DNA of 64,000 bases from Gnetum montanum. Its lineage: Eukaryota; Streptophyta; Gnetopsida; Gnetales; Gnetaceae. The translations under genes were made by a program, and so were the position numbers. Below are positions 1 through 12,090 of the stretch, piece after piece. A model generated the notes under the pieces. That model worked only from the letters and a program-made list of their open reading frames with translations, was not told the DNA's origin and searched no databases. How positions within the stretch are numbered: the first letter of the stretch is position 1; every line of letters begins with the position of its first letter. The stretch covers positions 890,370-954,369 of the forward strand of contig MNCI01002813.1 in assembly GCA_015680685.1 (NCBI GenBank), given 5' to 3'.

Positions 1-417
1 CTTAGCACGACCACTTCGAGCATACGTGGAACACTTGGTAACCCAGTAAATACTAGCATTTGGGTAATCCCAATAGTGTTACACTGGTTCAGGATGTGTC
101 TAGAGAGTGGGAACAGATGCTAGTGTTAGGATTTGATTCACATTAGAATTAAAAAAAAACCATTAGTTAATTAAATTTTTTCATTGCACATACTTAGAAT
201 ACTAAGATAGAAAATTTAAAAAACATAAAAATCATATACCTCAAGTTTACTTAACCATAAAATTGTGCATTACAAGTAAGCTTGGAAAGACAATGACTAC
301 ATAACTCATCCTTGTTCTATGTAGGTGCATAAGCACTTAATCCTTAGAGTTTGACCAGATGGTGTGTGAACACTCATATTCATATGGTTGGGTGTAGGGG
401 TACCTCACCGCTCATCA
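1..417 (+). repeat. 3' portion of the G1 5' LTR
   Basis: The block ends in ACCTCACCGCTCATCA followed at once by a PBS, the same junction as in G4 (62206/62207) and, on the other strand, G3 (47715/47714). It shares LTR stretches with G4, including the GAGCA...TGGTAACCCAGTA region and the GTGGGAACRGATGCT stretch. The LTR start lies upstream of the window, so U3 and any TATA box are not visible. Confidence 0.8.
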
Positions 418-436
418 TTGGCACCATTGCTAGGGA
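418..436 (+). other. Primer binding site of G1 (tRNA-Asp type)
   Basis: The sequence TTGGCACCATTGCTAGGGA lies immediately after the LTR end. It matches the complement of the 3' end of plant tRNA-Asp with three apparent C-to-T or G-to-A changes. This is where minus-strand DNA synthesis would have started. Confidence 0.75.
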
Positions 437-567
437 TTTTCTTGTTTGTGCATTGATTAAAACTTAGGAAATCCTTCCATCATTAGAACAAACCCTTAAA
501 ATTAGCTATCCTAAAATCACAAGAAAAGAGCACTACACATTGAGTAATCACCAACAAGGTCTAATAC

Positions 568-2470
568 CATGAACAATCAGAGGAAGGGTGCACATGATGA
601 TCCACCAGTGCCCCAATAGTTTCACATGGTATACGCTCATCCTAATGAGGATGTACCAGACTTTACCTTTATCCTACACTAAGATGATTAACTGTTATGG
701 CATGATTTAGAAGGTAACATAGTGTTACCTCTTGATCGCTCAGTCTTAAGCATGCTTCTTAATGCTCTCACAAAAATTGGTATGCAACACCTATAGTTAG
801 AGTACATTGTGCATGAACAAGATTCAAGAGAGTATTGATCCACAGAAGCACAACATCAGAGGAATTGAAAATAGAAGAGACATTATGAATTTGTGAAGGG
901 AAAGTGGTCTTAGGATGTCTCGTATGTCCTACGTGAAAACAACGGTGGTGAACCCATCTCGGGAAGTTTTCCATAAAATGATGTTCCCCTCTTTAACTTC
1001 AATCAAGGAGTTGAGTATCAGAATCTTCACTCAACTATTCATAACCTAGGATTTGCTACCAATAGACATAAAGGATCTAGAAAAGGAACATGGACACATG
1101 ACAATGATGGACATTCTAATCATAACCATGACTGAGGTCACGACTACCAAAGAGAAGGTGATAGGCACCATCATGGTGCTAGTCCTCCTTCCTCTTCAAC
1201 TTCATCATCTTCTTCCCTTTCTTCTTTGGGATCTAAATGTAGTCGCAAAGGGTAAGACCATGAGGATAAGGGTAGGAAAAATAGAAATCATCAACAAAAT
1301 AGTAGAGAAATGTGGCAAGGGCATTCTAGAGAGACACATCACGAAAGAAGGAAGAGAAGGGAATAGCATAGGCATCATAGATGCCATAGGTAGCATGATC
1401 ATGATGAACCCCTCCTTAATACCTGAAGTATGTTAAATATAGTAAAGGCTGTTAGGATTCCAAAAAGGCACTAGAAAGACAATAGGATCAAAAGACTAGA
1501 CATGAATAACATCCAGCGATTTGAAGGGGGATACGATGTTGATCCTCAAAATCATTTACAAGCATTCCATGATGCATGTGCCTTGAAAATAATAGAAAAC
1601 AAGTGGTAAAAGCTAAAGTTGTTTTCACAGACACTAATCAAGGTAGCAACAACTAGTACCAGTCCTTAGAATTGGAATCCATTCATCAATGGAGTACCAT
1701 GTTGGAGCTATTCAATGACAAGTATCAAACATACTCCCAAGTATCCAACTTGTGTAAGCAAATCCAAGGATGGAAACAAGGAGGACATGAATCCTTGGAT
1801 GTTGGCATGGACTAATATTATTCATTATTACATCATTACCTTGGCCATGGTTACTCGAAAAAGGAACAACTATGCCATCTCGTAGATGGGCTTAGGTACG
1901 AAATGCAAAGAACCCTTGGGACTTATGCCCAAGGAAGGCTATCCAAGCTCAGAGCCCATCAAATATAAAGATTGTTGAAGCAAGTTGCAAAGAAGGAAGG
2001 TGAGTTGAGGAAAAGAGAAAGTGCAGAGGAGCATAATAGAGATCCTTCTCTCCAGAAGAAGGAAATTAGATTTTACAAAGATGAAGAAGACTCACCACTT
2101 GGAGAGATTGTGAGTAGAAAGACTTTACCCATTCAAAAATTTGCATCAAAAGTATCAACAAATGTGGATCAAATGTGGAACTCCCTAGATGACAAATTTC
2201 AAACTATCCTATAAATAGTAGAGGAGTCTAGAGAATAAAGTAGTGATGAGAGAGAAGGAAAATGAGAGAAGCTAAGTATGCACATAACAAGGGTAAGAGC
2301 AAGGTTACCATCATTGAAGAGGTTGTGATTCAAACACGCACGATGATGGAAAATGTGAGATTTTCCAATATGACCATCCTAAGGGATGTTGCCCAATAGT
2401 GTCACATTTGCAAGAGTCTAGGGTGTATGCACTAAACCCATGATTAAATAGATGACAAACATCCAGAAGG
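568..2470 (+). pseudogene. gag pseudogene of G1
   Basis: The Gag-like reading starts at an ATG near 568 and is recognisable by alignment to the better kept Gag of G3 (46360-47567) and G4 (62347-63852). Shared parts in order are an N-terminal block with DFTFILH and EGNIVLPLDRS, a His-rich spacer with HNHD and HHHGASPPSS, and a core with FEGGY, FHDAC and KLKLF. A final charged segment is open at 1972-2214. More than ten stops and several frameshifts break it. No CCHC zinc knuckle is visible. It would have encoded the structural protein of the virus-like particle. Confidence 0.7.
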
Positions 2471-2971
2471 TTACCTTATCCTCAAGGTAACCTAAGGTAG
2501 TTCCACCAACCCTTGACATATTATCCAAGCGGAGCTCCACCACAATTGACTGAAAAGTATCAACAATGGCAACATCCAAAATCATGGGGAATGCCACCAC
2601 CATGTCGATAATAGCCTTATCATCAACCTAACCCATATGAGTATTATGTTCAGCAACCAATCTCTCCATGTGACTCTACTAGTCACATTGCTTTTCAACC
2701 TTACTACTAAACCCCTGAGTATTATAGAACTTCTCCTTCTTCTAGGGGTGATGCTCTACATGTGTACTATCCTTCTCATTTATCTGCATCTCTTCCACCC
2801 TCAGCTCCATTACCACCTGCTCTAACTATGCAGGGTAAGGTTCTTGCCTAGCTGTAGCAACGTAATGCTACAAGGGTTATCAATCTTCAACCTACTGTTG
2901 GTTTAGACAACTGATCAAAGAAGAGACCTTTCTTTAGAGCCAATAGTCCAACCAAGTCCTTACAACCAAAA

Positions 2972-3560
2972 TTGGCTAATGATCCAAATGCCTCATCATC
3001 ATTTGAATCTTTGGAGCTTCCTTTGAACCAAAAATTGCACTTAATGCACATTGTCATGTTAACACATGCCATCATTGATTGGATTAAAGCTGGACATCTT
3101 CCTATGAAATTCTTTGACTTTGGAAGTCCTCTTATTTATTTACAAATTGTTGGAAATGAGCCCTGTAAAGCTATTTTGGATTCAGGTTCTGGTATTAATT
3201 TGATCTCCTAGGAAATGTATAAAGCCTAGAGCCTACCTCCTCTAAAGAAGAGTAACATTCGTTTAGAGTTGGCTGACCAGTCCATCACTATTCCATTGGA
3301 ACTAGTGGAGGACATTGTCACCACTATTTGTGGGTGGTCGTATCCAGCTGATTTTCTAGTGATCCAAGTTAACAACTACAAGGGTGATTTCTCATCATAA
3401 TGGAAAGAGCATGGCTAAGTATGATTGATGTGCACCTAGGAATACATGATTTTTCCCTAGAGATATCAAAAGAAAATGCATTTGGAAAGATCGAGAAGAC
3501 GAAAGTTCCATGCATCGCATACAATGACATAGAGTGTAACTATGTGCAGAAGTCCTAGTT
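2972..3560 (+). pseudogene. Aspartic protease region of G1
   Basis: Positions 2972-3211 are open and contain the active-site block ILDSGSGINLIS, so the catalytic D-S-G triad is intact in this copy. The reading then meets stops but continues through GWSYPADFLVI and a linker to about 3560, with a frameshift near 3391. The same segment is found in G3 (44290-45072) and both G2 copies. The 500 bases between gag and protease (2470-2970) are a Pro/Gln-rich linker full of stops. Confidence 0.75.
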
Positions 3561-4019
3561 CGTACAACCCTTAACTTTACCTACATGCAACTAATGTGCA
3601 CAAGTATCTAATATACAAAAATACCTGTATGCAGCAACCATAAGACAAGAAGGCACCCAGTGGTTGACAGCTGACTTAGAGAGCAATCAACTTTATGCAT
3701 GGAACCAACTGAGAGCTTGACTTGTGCCTATATTGATAGCATAGATGCATTAGAGAAAGTCAATTGCCAACTTCCAAGTGCATACATCAAAGATATCAAC
3801 TGAGAGAAGTTGGAAATCCCTGATGAGTTTAAGCAAGAGCCCCTTGAATTAAAATACTTGCCCACCGGTATGAAGTATGCATTTCTCAAGAATGGAAAAT
3901 CAGTAATCATTAATGATAAGCTCACTCCTTAACAAAAATAAAGACTACTAAAGATTGTAAATAAATGGTCAAAAACCTTTGTGTGATCATATCCCAGATT
4001 AACTGGAATAGATCCTAGG

Positions 4020-5330
4020 ATATGCCAATATAAAATTCACACTGATCCCTCTATGAAGCCTCTACAACAATTGCAGAAACGACTGAACGTAAAGCTTAAG
4101 CAAGTAGTTAAAGAAGAAATTGAACACCTTCTAAAGGCTGGGTTCATCTACCCCATTGCTGATAGTGAATGGATTAGTCCATTAGTCATTGTGCCTAAAA
4201 AAGGAGGTAAATGGAGGATGTGTATAGACTTTAGGCTACTGAACATGGCAACATTTAAAGATCATTTTCCATTGTCATTCGTTAACCAAGTCTTAGATAC
4301 CATTGCAGGGCATTGTTACTATAGTTTTCTAAATGGTTACAATGGGTACAATCAAATCCAAATTGTAGTAAAAGACCAAGCCAAAACTACATTCATGAGC
4401 CCTTGGGAGACATTTTCATATAGACAGATGTCGTTTGGCTTGTGCAATGCTTTAGCAACATTTCAATGTTTTATTCTCAGTTTATTTCAATAGAAAATAG
4501 GGAATGGTGAGGAGGTTTTTATGAATGATTTCTCCACCTATGGAGTGGACTTTGAATAAGCATTGGACCAATTAGAGAAAGTGTTGAAACAACATATTGA
4601 AACCAACCTAAGGCTCAATTGGTAGAAAAGCCACTTAATGGTCCAAGAGGGCATTGTATTATGACATAAAATTTCACAAACAAGGATAGAGATAGATCCT
4701 GAAAAAATCAAAGTCATCCAAGGAATCACTCATTAACTAAAAACTGTAAAATATGTCTGATCATTCCTTAAACATACTAGATATTATAGATGCTTCATCA
4801 AGAACTTTTTGAAGATTGAAAAACCATTGGTAGAATTAAAAAAAAAGGACATATGCTTTGAATGGACCAGAGAATGTGAGTTAGCTTTCTAAACCTTGAA
4901 GCAGAAGCTTGTAGAAACACCCATTCTACAAGCTCCTGACTGATCCAGACTATTCCATATAATGACTAACGCATCTAATTTTTCTTTAGAAGTTGTACTT
5001 ACATAATTAGATGACCACAAACATCCTTATTACATTCACTATGCAAGTCAAAGTATTATTGGTGCACAACTCAACTATACCACAATAGAAAAAGAGTTAA
5101 TGACCATGGTGTTTGCACTAGAGAAATTTAGGCACTATGTGTTAGGCTATAAGGTATTTGTACACACAGATCATAGTGCGACTTGGTTCCTTATTAATAA
5201 ACCAACTATAAGCCCTTGTATCATATGATGGCTTATGATCTTGCAAGAGTACAATCTCATGATAGTAGATCATAAAGGCACCAAGAATGTTATTGCTGAT
5301 CATTTATCTCGGTTGTGATGGGACAACAAA
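4020..5330 (+). pseudogene. Reverse transcriptase and RNase H of G1
   Basis: The RT palm is open at 4053-4493 with VPKKGGKWRMCIDFR, DHFPL, GYNQIQI and FGLCNA. Just after a TAG comes the polymerase box, read as FMND instead of the usual [YF]MDD, so one catalytic aspartate is changed to asparagine. RNase H follows at about 4950-5330 with NASNFSL (TDASxx expected), TTIEKELM and VHTDHSA. At least ten stops interrupt the region. It lies in line with protease upstream and integrase downstream as in a single gypsy pol. Confidence 0.85.
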
Positions 5331-5399
5331 GAGGATGAATACCCAATTTCTGATTGCTTCCCTGATGAACTCCTCTTTGCAGGAGTAATAAACAATCAA

Positions 5400-6225
5400 T
5401 CACCCATTGATACAAATTGGTATAGTAGCATTCTTACTTATCTTCTCACACAAGACATGCCACAAGGGCTGGACGTTAAGAAGAAACAACAATTTCTTCA
5501 CCGAGTCAAACATTTCATGGAAATCAATAGACACCTTTACAAGGTATGCTCCAATGGCTTGGTCTGATGGTGTGTTCCTTACACAAATCAATTGTGAGTT
5601 CTCCAAGATTCTCATGAGGGCCCTTGTGGGGGTCATTACACTAGGAGACAAATAGACATTCAAATCTTACTTGTAGGATATTATTGGCCTACGTTATTTT
5701 GAGATGTCCATCATTTTGTCCAATCTTGTGAGTGCTACCAACATGATGGGGAAATGACTATTAGAATGGAGGATCCACAACAATGGATTCATCCCTTAGA
5801 ACCTTTTGACATATGGGGTATTGATTTTATGGGGCCTATTACACTGATGTCCAATGGAAAAGCATACATTGTTGTTGTTGTCGACTATTTCACAAAATGG
5901 ACAGAAGCAACCTTTGTTACTAACTGTACATCATCTACTACTACACAATTTGTTTAACAACAAATCATAAATAGGTTTGGCATGCCTCATGCACTTATAT
6001 TTAATAATGGTACACATTTTACAAGTGTGACTTTTCGAAAGTTGATGCAACGCTTAGGACTTGAGCATAAACTAACTATATGATATCATCCTCAAGCGAA
6101 TAGTCAAGCTGAAGTCACCAATAAGAAAATCACAAAAATTTTGACACAAACCATTAGCAAATATAGGCAAGACTGGAGCACCAAACTAAATGATACTCTT
6201 TGGGCCTACCACTTCAACAATCATC
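5400..6225 (+). pseudogene. Integrase of G1, truncated
   Basis: The H2C2-like region lies near 5480-5750 (HRVKHFM, GYYWP, CECYQ). The catalytic core is open at 5754-5957 with FDIWGIDFMGPI and DYFTKW, then continues past a stop to NNGTHF, where the second catalytic aspartate is read as Asn, and a HPQAN...VTNKKI block holding the third acidic position. Homology ends near LWAYHFNNH at about 6220. The C-terminal domain is missing because the element breaks off against PPR sequence. Confidence 0.8.
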
Positions 6226-6732
6226 GATGCCTATAGTTGTGCTCGGACCCTTGTGCAGGGGATGCAAATTAATGACTATAATAAAATTATGATTGTAATT
6301 AGATGGGTTTATCTGCAATGCTCTAATCACTACGTACATGGAACGTGACGACATTGAAAATGCACAATTAATGTTTGATGAGATGCCTTGTAGAAACGTG
6401 GTTTCATGGAACTTCCTGATTGGTGGGTATGCCTAGCATGGCCGTGGAATTGAAGCTATTCAATTTTTTTAACTCATGATGAAGCAAGGGCAGAAGCCCA
6501 ATGATGTCACTTTTGTTAGTGTTCTTTCTACATGTAGTTTTGCAAGGCTTGTTAAGCTGGGTGGGTTTTATTTTGATGTAATGTAGATTCAGTATCAAAT
6601 AGAAGCTAGAGTAGAGCATTATTCTTACATGGTGGATCTGCTAGGCCGTGCAAGGATGCTAGAAGAGACAAAAAAGTTAGTAAATTCAATGCCCATTAAA
6701 CCCACTGTTAGCATTTGGGGATCATTACTCAA
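6226..6732 (+). pseudogene. PPR-DYW pseudogene, 5' fragment
   Basis: From about 6296 the frame reads ICNALITTYMERDDIENAQL, then NVVSWNFLIGGYA and KPNDVTFVSVLSTCS, which are pentatricopeptide repeats of the PLS class. It ends with the E-domain opening HYSYMVDLLGRA and SIWGSLL at the copia insertion point. A weaker upstream match (CARTLVQGMQ) reaches back to 6230 with a frameshift. At least three stops occur, for example in GYA*HGRG. PPR-DYW proteins bind organelle transcripts and edit C to U. The N-terminal repeats and start are absent. Confidence 0.85.
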
Positions 6733-7385
6733 TGTTGGAAAAATGAAGACAAATACATTAATTGTTGTATTTCCTTTTATGTTGCATTTGATGTGCAGAT
6801 GTGTTTTATCCCACATGTATTAGGATTGGGTTTGGTCCTCATGTTTCCTCATAAATAGGAGGCTTGGTGTTTTATCCCACATGTATTAGGATTAAGGTTT
6901 GGTCCTCATGTTTCTTCATAAATAGAAGTCTTGGGGTAGCCTTTAGTATGTGCTTTGAAGTGAAAGCATTGTATCAAGGTTTTACCTTGGAGACGTGAGT
7001 TTTTTTGGTGCTCATCTGAGATCTGTTGGAATAACAGATTGGGTGTTTGGAAAAGTTATAAGGACGGCTTGTGTCCTGAAGATTTGAGAAGAATAGAAGG
7101 TAGATCAGCATTGTTGTGGAAGTAGGGTAAAAAGGGCCTGAACCACATAACTCTCTGTGCTCTTGTGCTATTTTTACTGTTTTCATTCTGCTTTTATTTT
7201 GTTATCACAGCAAATGTTTGATAGAGTTTAGAACATTTTGAGAGTGATTTATAGTGTTTCTTGACTTGCTACAGTGAAATATTTTGCCTCTAATGATTTA
7301 TTTAGATCTATATGGTTCTAATAATTTCTCTAGAGCATTTGTAGTGTGTTTTCAAATCCAATTGTTTTCAAATCTGATTATAACA
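6733..7385 (+). repeat. 5' LTR of the copia element
   Basis: It starts with TG and ends with CA and matches 11454-12090 at about 92%. TATA-like CATAAATAG motifs occur in each of two internal repeat units, so the U3 promoter is probably duplicated. Near the 3' end it carries a short partial duplication (TTTTCAAATC repeated) that the 3' LTR lacks. Confidence 0.92.
6802..6934 (+). repeat. Two tandem ~66-bp units in the copia LTR
   Basis: Units at 6802-6867 and 6868-6934 both run from TGTTTTATCCCACATG to a CATAAATAGRAG stretch. The 3' LTR has the same pair at 11523-11588 and from 11589, so the duplication predates the insertion. Each unit carries its own TATA-like box. Confidence 0.85.
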
Positions 7386-7387
7386 AC

Positions 7388-7399
7388 TAGTATCGAAGC
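7388..7399 (+). other. Degenerate primer binding site of the copia element
   Basis: TAGTATCGAAGC lies two bases after the LTR end. It resembles the usual copia PBS complementary to initiator tRNA-Met (TGGTATCAGAGC), with three differences. Confidence 0.6.
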
Positions 7400-7412
7400 T
7401 AGATTTAAAGAG

Positions 7413-8239
7413 ATGGAGAGGCTACAAACAACAAAAAGATTGGTAGGAAGGAATTGGAATGTTTGAAGAATTTTGATAAAGGCTATTTTAGCACAAAAGG
7501 AGTGCCAAGAGGCCCTAGAACCCTCTCAACCAACAAGAATGTCAAATGTTGATTGGAGAAAAATTAAGACTAGGGCATTATCTTTCATTCATCCAACCCA
7601 GAGCAATGGAATTTTGGCCTCAATCAAACCTGATATGGATCCACATGAGCTGTGGAAAACACTAAAGAATAGGTTTGACAAAGTATCAGGTTTGAATTCC
7701 TTTCACATTTATCCAAAAATTTTAGATGCAAGAAGAGATCTTATGTGTCTTTTCAAGATCATTTGAATGAGATTATGGGAAATCTGAATAAGTTGGAGGA
7801 ATATAAAATTGTTATTTCAAATTTAGTTAAATCCTATGCTTTGTTAGACTCCTTACTTGATTCCTGGTATGCAACTGTGACATCTATTACTACTTCTATG
7901 AGTGTTTCATCTATGACATTTGAACAAGTTGTGTCTACCCTTCAGAATTTAGAAGGAAGAGTAGATGAGTCTTCTAAATCTAGAAATGTTCATGTAGAAA
8001 AGGAAAGAGGTAGAAGTAGGAGATGTTTCCCAAGCAGGTGGAGAAGCACAAACAAAGGAGTATCACATGGCAGAACTCAAACTCAAGAGTGCTGGTACTA
8101 CAAGAAGAAAGATCATTTGAAGAAGGATTGCTTTGCATTGAAAGCACATAAAAATAAAGGAAAAGAGAAGAAGTCAGAAGAAGGAACATTAGAGGTACAT
8201 GTAGCTGATGAAAACGTTAGTTTTCTGATTCAAGAATAA
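7413..8239 (+). pseudogene. copia Gag
   Basis: A start at 7413 (MERLQTTKRL) runs into a stop after 18 codons. The reading continues through HPTQSNGILASI and ELWKTLKNRF, which are typical of copia Gag, shifts frame near 7745 and stays open to 8239. The zinc knuckle at about 8089-8130 reads CWYYKKKDHLKKDC, so the second cysteine is changed to tyrosine. The tail is Lys/Glu-rich. Gag would package the RNA. Confidence 0.85.
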
Positions 8240-8245
8240 TGTACA

Positions 8246-8500
8246 ATGGTGGCAGATGGATGTAGCAGTGACATCTGGTTGATTGAATCAGGTGCCTCCT
8301 TTTATATTTGTTTAGATAAGTCTTTTTTTGCATCTTATCATAAATTTGAATCTAGTTTTGTATATGTTGCTAATGGAAAAGCTTTAAAAGTTCTTGAAAT
8401 TGGAAGTATAAGTCTGCAACAAGCAGGGATGCCAAAGGTGACAATAGATAATGTTAGACATGTTCCTGAAGTTACAAAGAAGTTTATTTCAATTCCATAG
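8246..8500 (+). pseudogene. copia aspartic protease
   Basis: The 84-codon open stretch contains WLIESGAS at 8278-8301. The family motif is D-S-G, so the catalytic aspartate is replaced by glutamate. It ends with a TAG at 8498-8500, after which the polyprotein frame continues unchanged. Confidence 0.85.
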
Positions 8501-9667
8501 TTGGATGATTCAGGTCTGAATTTTAGTAGTGGAGGTAGACATTGGAGGATTTCCAAGAAAATCATGACCATTTTGAAAGGAAAAAAAGAGGCCAGCTTAT
8601 ATACATTGATGGCAGATTCATGCAACTCTATTGTAATAGTTTCTAATACAAAAAATTCTAAAGTGTGGCATAGACGTCTTGGATACATTGGCTGGTCAAG
8701 CTTAAAGGTACTTCAAAATCAGACTCTCATTCTTGTATTTTCTTATGCTCAAACTGATTGCAAAGACTGTTTAGTTGGAAAATCTAGAAGAGTAAACTTT
8801 CATAGGGATTTGGACAGCAAAAAGAAAAATAAGTTACAATTGATTTATTCTGATGTTTGTGGTCCTATAACTCCCATTTCTCTTGGTGGATCTATTTATT
8901 TTGTGACCTTCATAGATGACTGTACAAGGAAGGTTTGGGTTTATATTCTAAAATCAAAAGATAAAGTGTGTTTAGTTTTCAAAACATTTGTTGCAAGAGT
9001 AGAAAATGAAACAGGTCTGAAAATAAAATGTTTGGAAACTGATAATGGTGGGGAGTACACTTCTAAACTATTTGCTAATTTTTGCAACATCAAAAGAATT
9101 AGGCACATTTGTACCCTTCCTAGCACACCATAGGAAAATGGAGTTGCTAAAAGATGCAACAGAATGTTACTGGATCGTGCTAGAACAATGGTTTCAAGTG
9201 TAGGCCTACCTAAGACATTTTGGGAAGAGGTAGTTATGATTGCTGCATATTTGGTGAACTGGTCTCAACATTTTTCAATTGATAATGTTGTTCCAGAAGT
9301 TATTTGGAAAGGTAAAAACATTTCATACGGTCATTTAAGAGTTTTTGGATGTGAGGCATTTATGCATATTTCAAAGGAAAATAGAACTAAGTTGGAGGAC
9401 AAGGCTAAAAGTTGCATATTTGTTGGATATGGAAAAGATAAGTTAGGATTCAAACTTTGGGATCCTGTGAAACGTGTAGTGAGATCAAGGGATGTTAAAT
9501 TCAGAGAAAATGTGATGTTTAGTGAGCTGCAAAAGAAAGACAAGGATAGAAATGGCTCAAAAATCATAAGGACTCCTTTTAGCATGACTAAAGAAATTGA
9601 AAATGATGAAATTCATGGATTTTCCAAATTTGGAAACTTTGGACAACATGCTGAAAGTACATGGTAG
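8501..9667 (+). pseudogene. copia GAG-pre-integrase and integrase
   Basis: The zinc-binding pre-integrase block is visible as VWHRRLGYIG then CKDCLVGK. The integrase core has D in YSDVCGP, D in LETDNGGEY and E in ENGVAKR, so all three catalytic acids remain. A TAG at 9131-9133 replaces the Gln just before ENG. The C-terminal part (GHLRVFGCEAF, SCIFVGYG, KLWDPVKRVV) is well kept. Two long open pieces, 8501-9133 and 9164-9667, carry most of it. Confidence 0.92.
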
Positions 9668-9751
9668 CAAGCTGAGAACTTAGGATAGCAAGGAGAAAAT
9701 GCAGGACAGCAAGAAAATGAGGTAGAAGATGATGAACAATAGGCTACAGAT

Positions 9752-10560
9752 GTGTCTCATTGGGTTAGAAGATCAATCAGAACTACCATACCTCCTAACA
9801 GGTACTCTCCCTCATTGAATTATGTACTTTACAACGATAGTGGTGAACCAGAAACAGTGAAGGAAGCCATGACATGTGTTGATGCCACAAAGTGGAAGGC
9901 AGCTATGAATGATGAACGGGAATTACTCCAGCAGAACAAAACCTGGGAGTTAGTTCAGTTGCCAAATGGGAGAAAACCCTTGGAGTGCAGGTGGCTATAC
10001 AGAATTAAATTAAAGGCAAATGGGGAAAAATGTTTCAAGGCTAGGTTGGTGGTGAAAGGCTATGCACAGAAACCAAGTATTGGCTTTCAAGAAATTTTTT
10101 CTCTAGTAGTAAAACACTCTTCTATACGTTTAGTGCTATCATTGGTGGCCTACATGGACTTAGAGTTGGAGCAACTTGATAGAACAGCAACATTCCTCCA
10201 TGGAGATTTGGAGGAGGAAATTTACATGAAACAGCCAAAAGGGTATGAAGAACAGTAAGGTTCAAGTCTAGTTTGTAAACTAAAAAAGAGTTTATATGGT
10301 ATGAAACAAGCCCCTAGGCAGTGGTATAAAAGGTTTGATATTTTCATGAAGAAGCTATCTTATTAGAAAAACAAACTAGACCACTGTGTGTATTTTTTTG
10401 GAGATGTTTCAGCTAAATTTACAGTGTTGTTGTTGTATGTTGATGATATGCTCATTTCTAGAAATGATATAGTAGAGATAAAACATTTAAAATTGAAAAT
10501 GGGCAAAGAATTTGCTATGAAGGATTTGGGATAGGCAAAGAAAATTCTTGGTATGAATAT
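9752..10560 (+). pseudogene. copia reverse transcriptase
   Basis: Open at 9752-10258 with KWKAAMNDE, WLYRIKLKANG, KARLVVKGYAQ and FLHGDLEEEIYMKQP, a wording typical of Tnt1/Tork elements. After a TAA the frame goes on with LYGMKQAPRQWYKRF and the catalytic YVDD at 10436-10447, which is intact. Further TAG codons follow. It would copy the element RNA into DNA. Confidence 0.93.
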
Positions 10561-10699
10561 TTACAGGGATAGAAAAAGGAAGAAGCTATGGTTGAGTTAG
10601 GAAAATTACATTGGAAAGGTTTTAAAATGTTTCAACATAGAGAATGCAAACCCTGTAAGTACACCTGTTTAGCACAATTTAATTTATCAAAGAAGGACT

Positions 10700-11400
10700 G
10701 TCCAAAGTCAAAAGAGGATTTTGAAAAGGTTAAAAATATCCCATATACTTCTGTTATTAGGTCATTGATGTATGTCATGGTTTGTACACATCTTAATATT
10801 GCTTATGCCATTGGAGTAGTTAGTAGATTTATGACCAACTATGGGCGGAATCACTGGTTAGCTATCAAATGGATTTTAAAATATTTAAAGGACACAAAAG
10901 CGCATTGCTTATGTTTTGGAGATGCTAATTTGCACATTGAAGGTTTTGTAGATGCAAACTTTGCTGCTAATCATGATACAAGATGATCTTCTACAAGGTA
11001 CACATTTATTTTTGGTGGTGCAGCAGTGAGTTAGTTGTCACGTCTACAACCACTAGTAACTTTATCTACAACTGAATCAGAGTACATAGCCCTCACAGAA
11101 GCATGCAAGGAGATGTTATGGATGAAGAGATTTTTGCAGTCTCTTGGATTAAAACAACAAAGGTATGTTGTCTTTTGTGATAGTTTGAGTGCAATCCATC
11201 TTGCAAAGAATTCTTCCTTTCATGCCAGGACAAAACATATAGATGTTCAATTCCACTTCATAAGAGAAATCATAGAGGATGGCTTGGTGCATGTTCAAAA
11301 TGTTCATACAAAGCTCAACGTTGTTGATGCTTTAACAAAATCAGTGATAGCTAAAAAACACATTTTCTGTAGGAAGAAGCTTGAGATAACTGAAGCTTAA
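10700..11400 (+). pseudogene. copia RNase H
   Basis: Two open pieces, 10588-10986 and 11035-11400, carry SLMYVMVCTH, HWLAIKWILKYLK, GFVDANFA, TLSTTESEYIAL, FCDSLSAIHL and the C-terminal HIDVQFHFIRE. The catalytic D, E and D positions are present. TGA and TAG codons around 10984-11034 split the domain. A purine-rich tract (TCAAAGGAAAGTT, 11441-11453) before the 3' LTR serves as the polypurine tract. Confidence 0.9.
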
Positions 11401-11453
11401 TCAGAAGTGCACATCTCTTAAAGGCTAGTTAGATTTGTCTTCAAAGGAAAGTT

Positions 11454-12090
11454 TGTTGGAAAAATGAAGACAAATACATTAATTGTTGTATTTCCTTTTA
11501 TGTTGCATTTGATGTGGGGATGTGTTTTATCCCACATGTATTAGGATTAGGGTTTGGTCCTCATGTTTCTCATAAATAGGAGGTTTGGTGTTTTATCCCA
11601 CATGAATTAGGATTGGGGTTTGGTCCTCATGTTTCTTCATAAATAGAAGGCTTGGGGTAGCTTTAATATGTGCTTTGAAGTGAAAGCATTGTATTAAGGT
11701 TTTACCTTGGAGACATGAGTTTTGTTGGTGTTCATCTGAGATCTGTTGGAATAACAAACTAGGTGTTTGGAAAAGTTACAAGGATGGTTTGTGTCTTGAA
11801 AATTTGATAAGAATAGAAGGTAGATCAGCATTGTTGTCGAAGTAGGGTAAAAAGGGCCGGCCCAAACCACATAACTCTCTATGCTCTTGTGCTATTTTTA
11901 TTGTTTTCATTCTACTTTCATTTTGTTATCACAGCAAATGTTTGCTAGAGTTTAGAATGTTTTAAGAGTGATTTAGAGTGTTTCTGCTCAGCGCAATAAA
12001 TATTTTGTCTCTAATGATTTATTCAAATGTGTAGGGTTCTAATAATTTCTCTAGAGCATTTGTAGCGTGTTTTCAGATCTGATTATAACA
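11454..12090 (+). repeat. 3' LTR of the copia element
   Basis: Starts TGTTGGAAAAATG and ends GATTATAACA. It lies in the same orientation as the PPR relic, so its promoter would read straight into the DYW coding half that starts at 12091. Differences from the 5' LTR are mostly transitions. Confidence 0.92.

Larger units (their letters stand above)
1..6225 (+). mobile_element. G1: truncated Athila/Tat-type Ty3/gypsy retrotransposon
   Basis: The stretch carries, in order, the end of a 5' LTR, a tRNA-Asp type primer binding site, gag, aspartic protease, reverse transcriptase, RNase H and integrase, which is the Ty3/gypsy order. RT wording such as the DHFPL and FGLCNA blocks and the tRNA-Asp PBS fit the Athila/Tat lineage. 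The reading frames are broken by many TAG, TAA and TGA codons, mostly where Gln, Trp or Arg is expected, which suggests old C-to-T decay. Homology stops inside integrase near 6225, directly against the PPR pseudogene, so the 3' half and 3' LTR are gone. It cannot be active. Confidence 0.85.
6733..12090 (+). mobile_element. Complete Ty1/copia (Tork/Tnt1-like) retrotransposon inserted in the PPR gene
   Basis: The element has two LTRs starting TGTTGGAAAAATGAAG and ending GATTATAACA, a PBS, and gag, protease, integrase, RT and RNase H in copia order. It interrupts the E domain of a PPR gene exactly between the codons for SLL and SAC. The flanking five bases are CTCAA and CTTAG, which could be a target-site duplication with two changes. 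The LTRs differ at roughly 48 of about 630 aligned positions by hand count, so the insertion is old. Several stops in gag-pol make it non-autonomous now. Confidence 0.93.
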
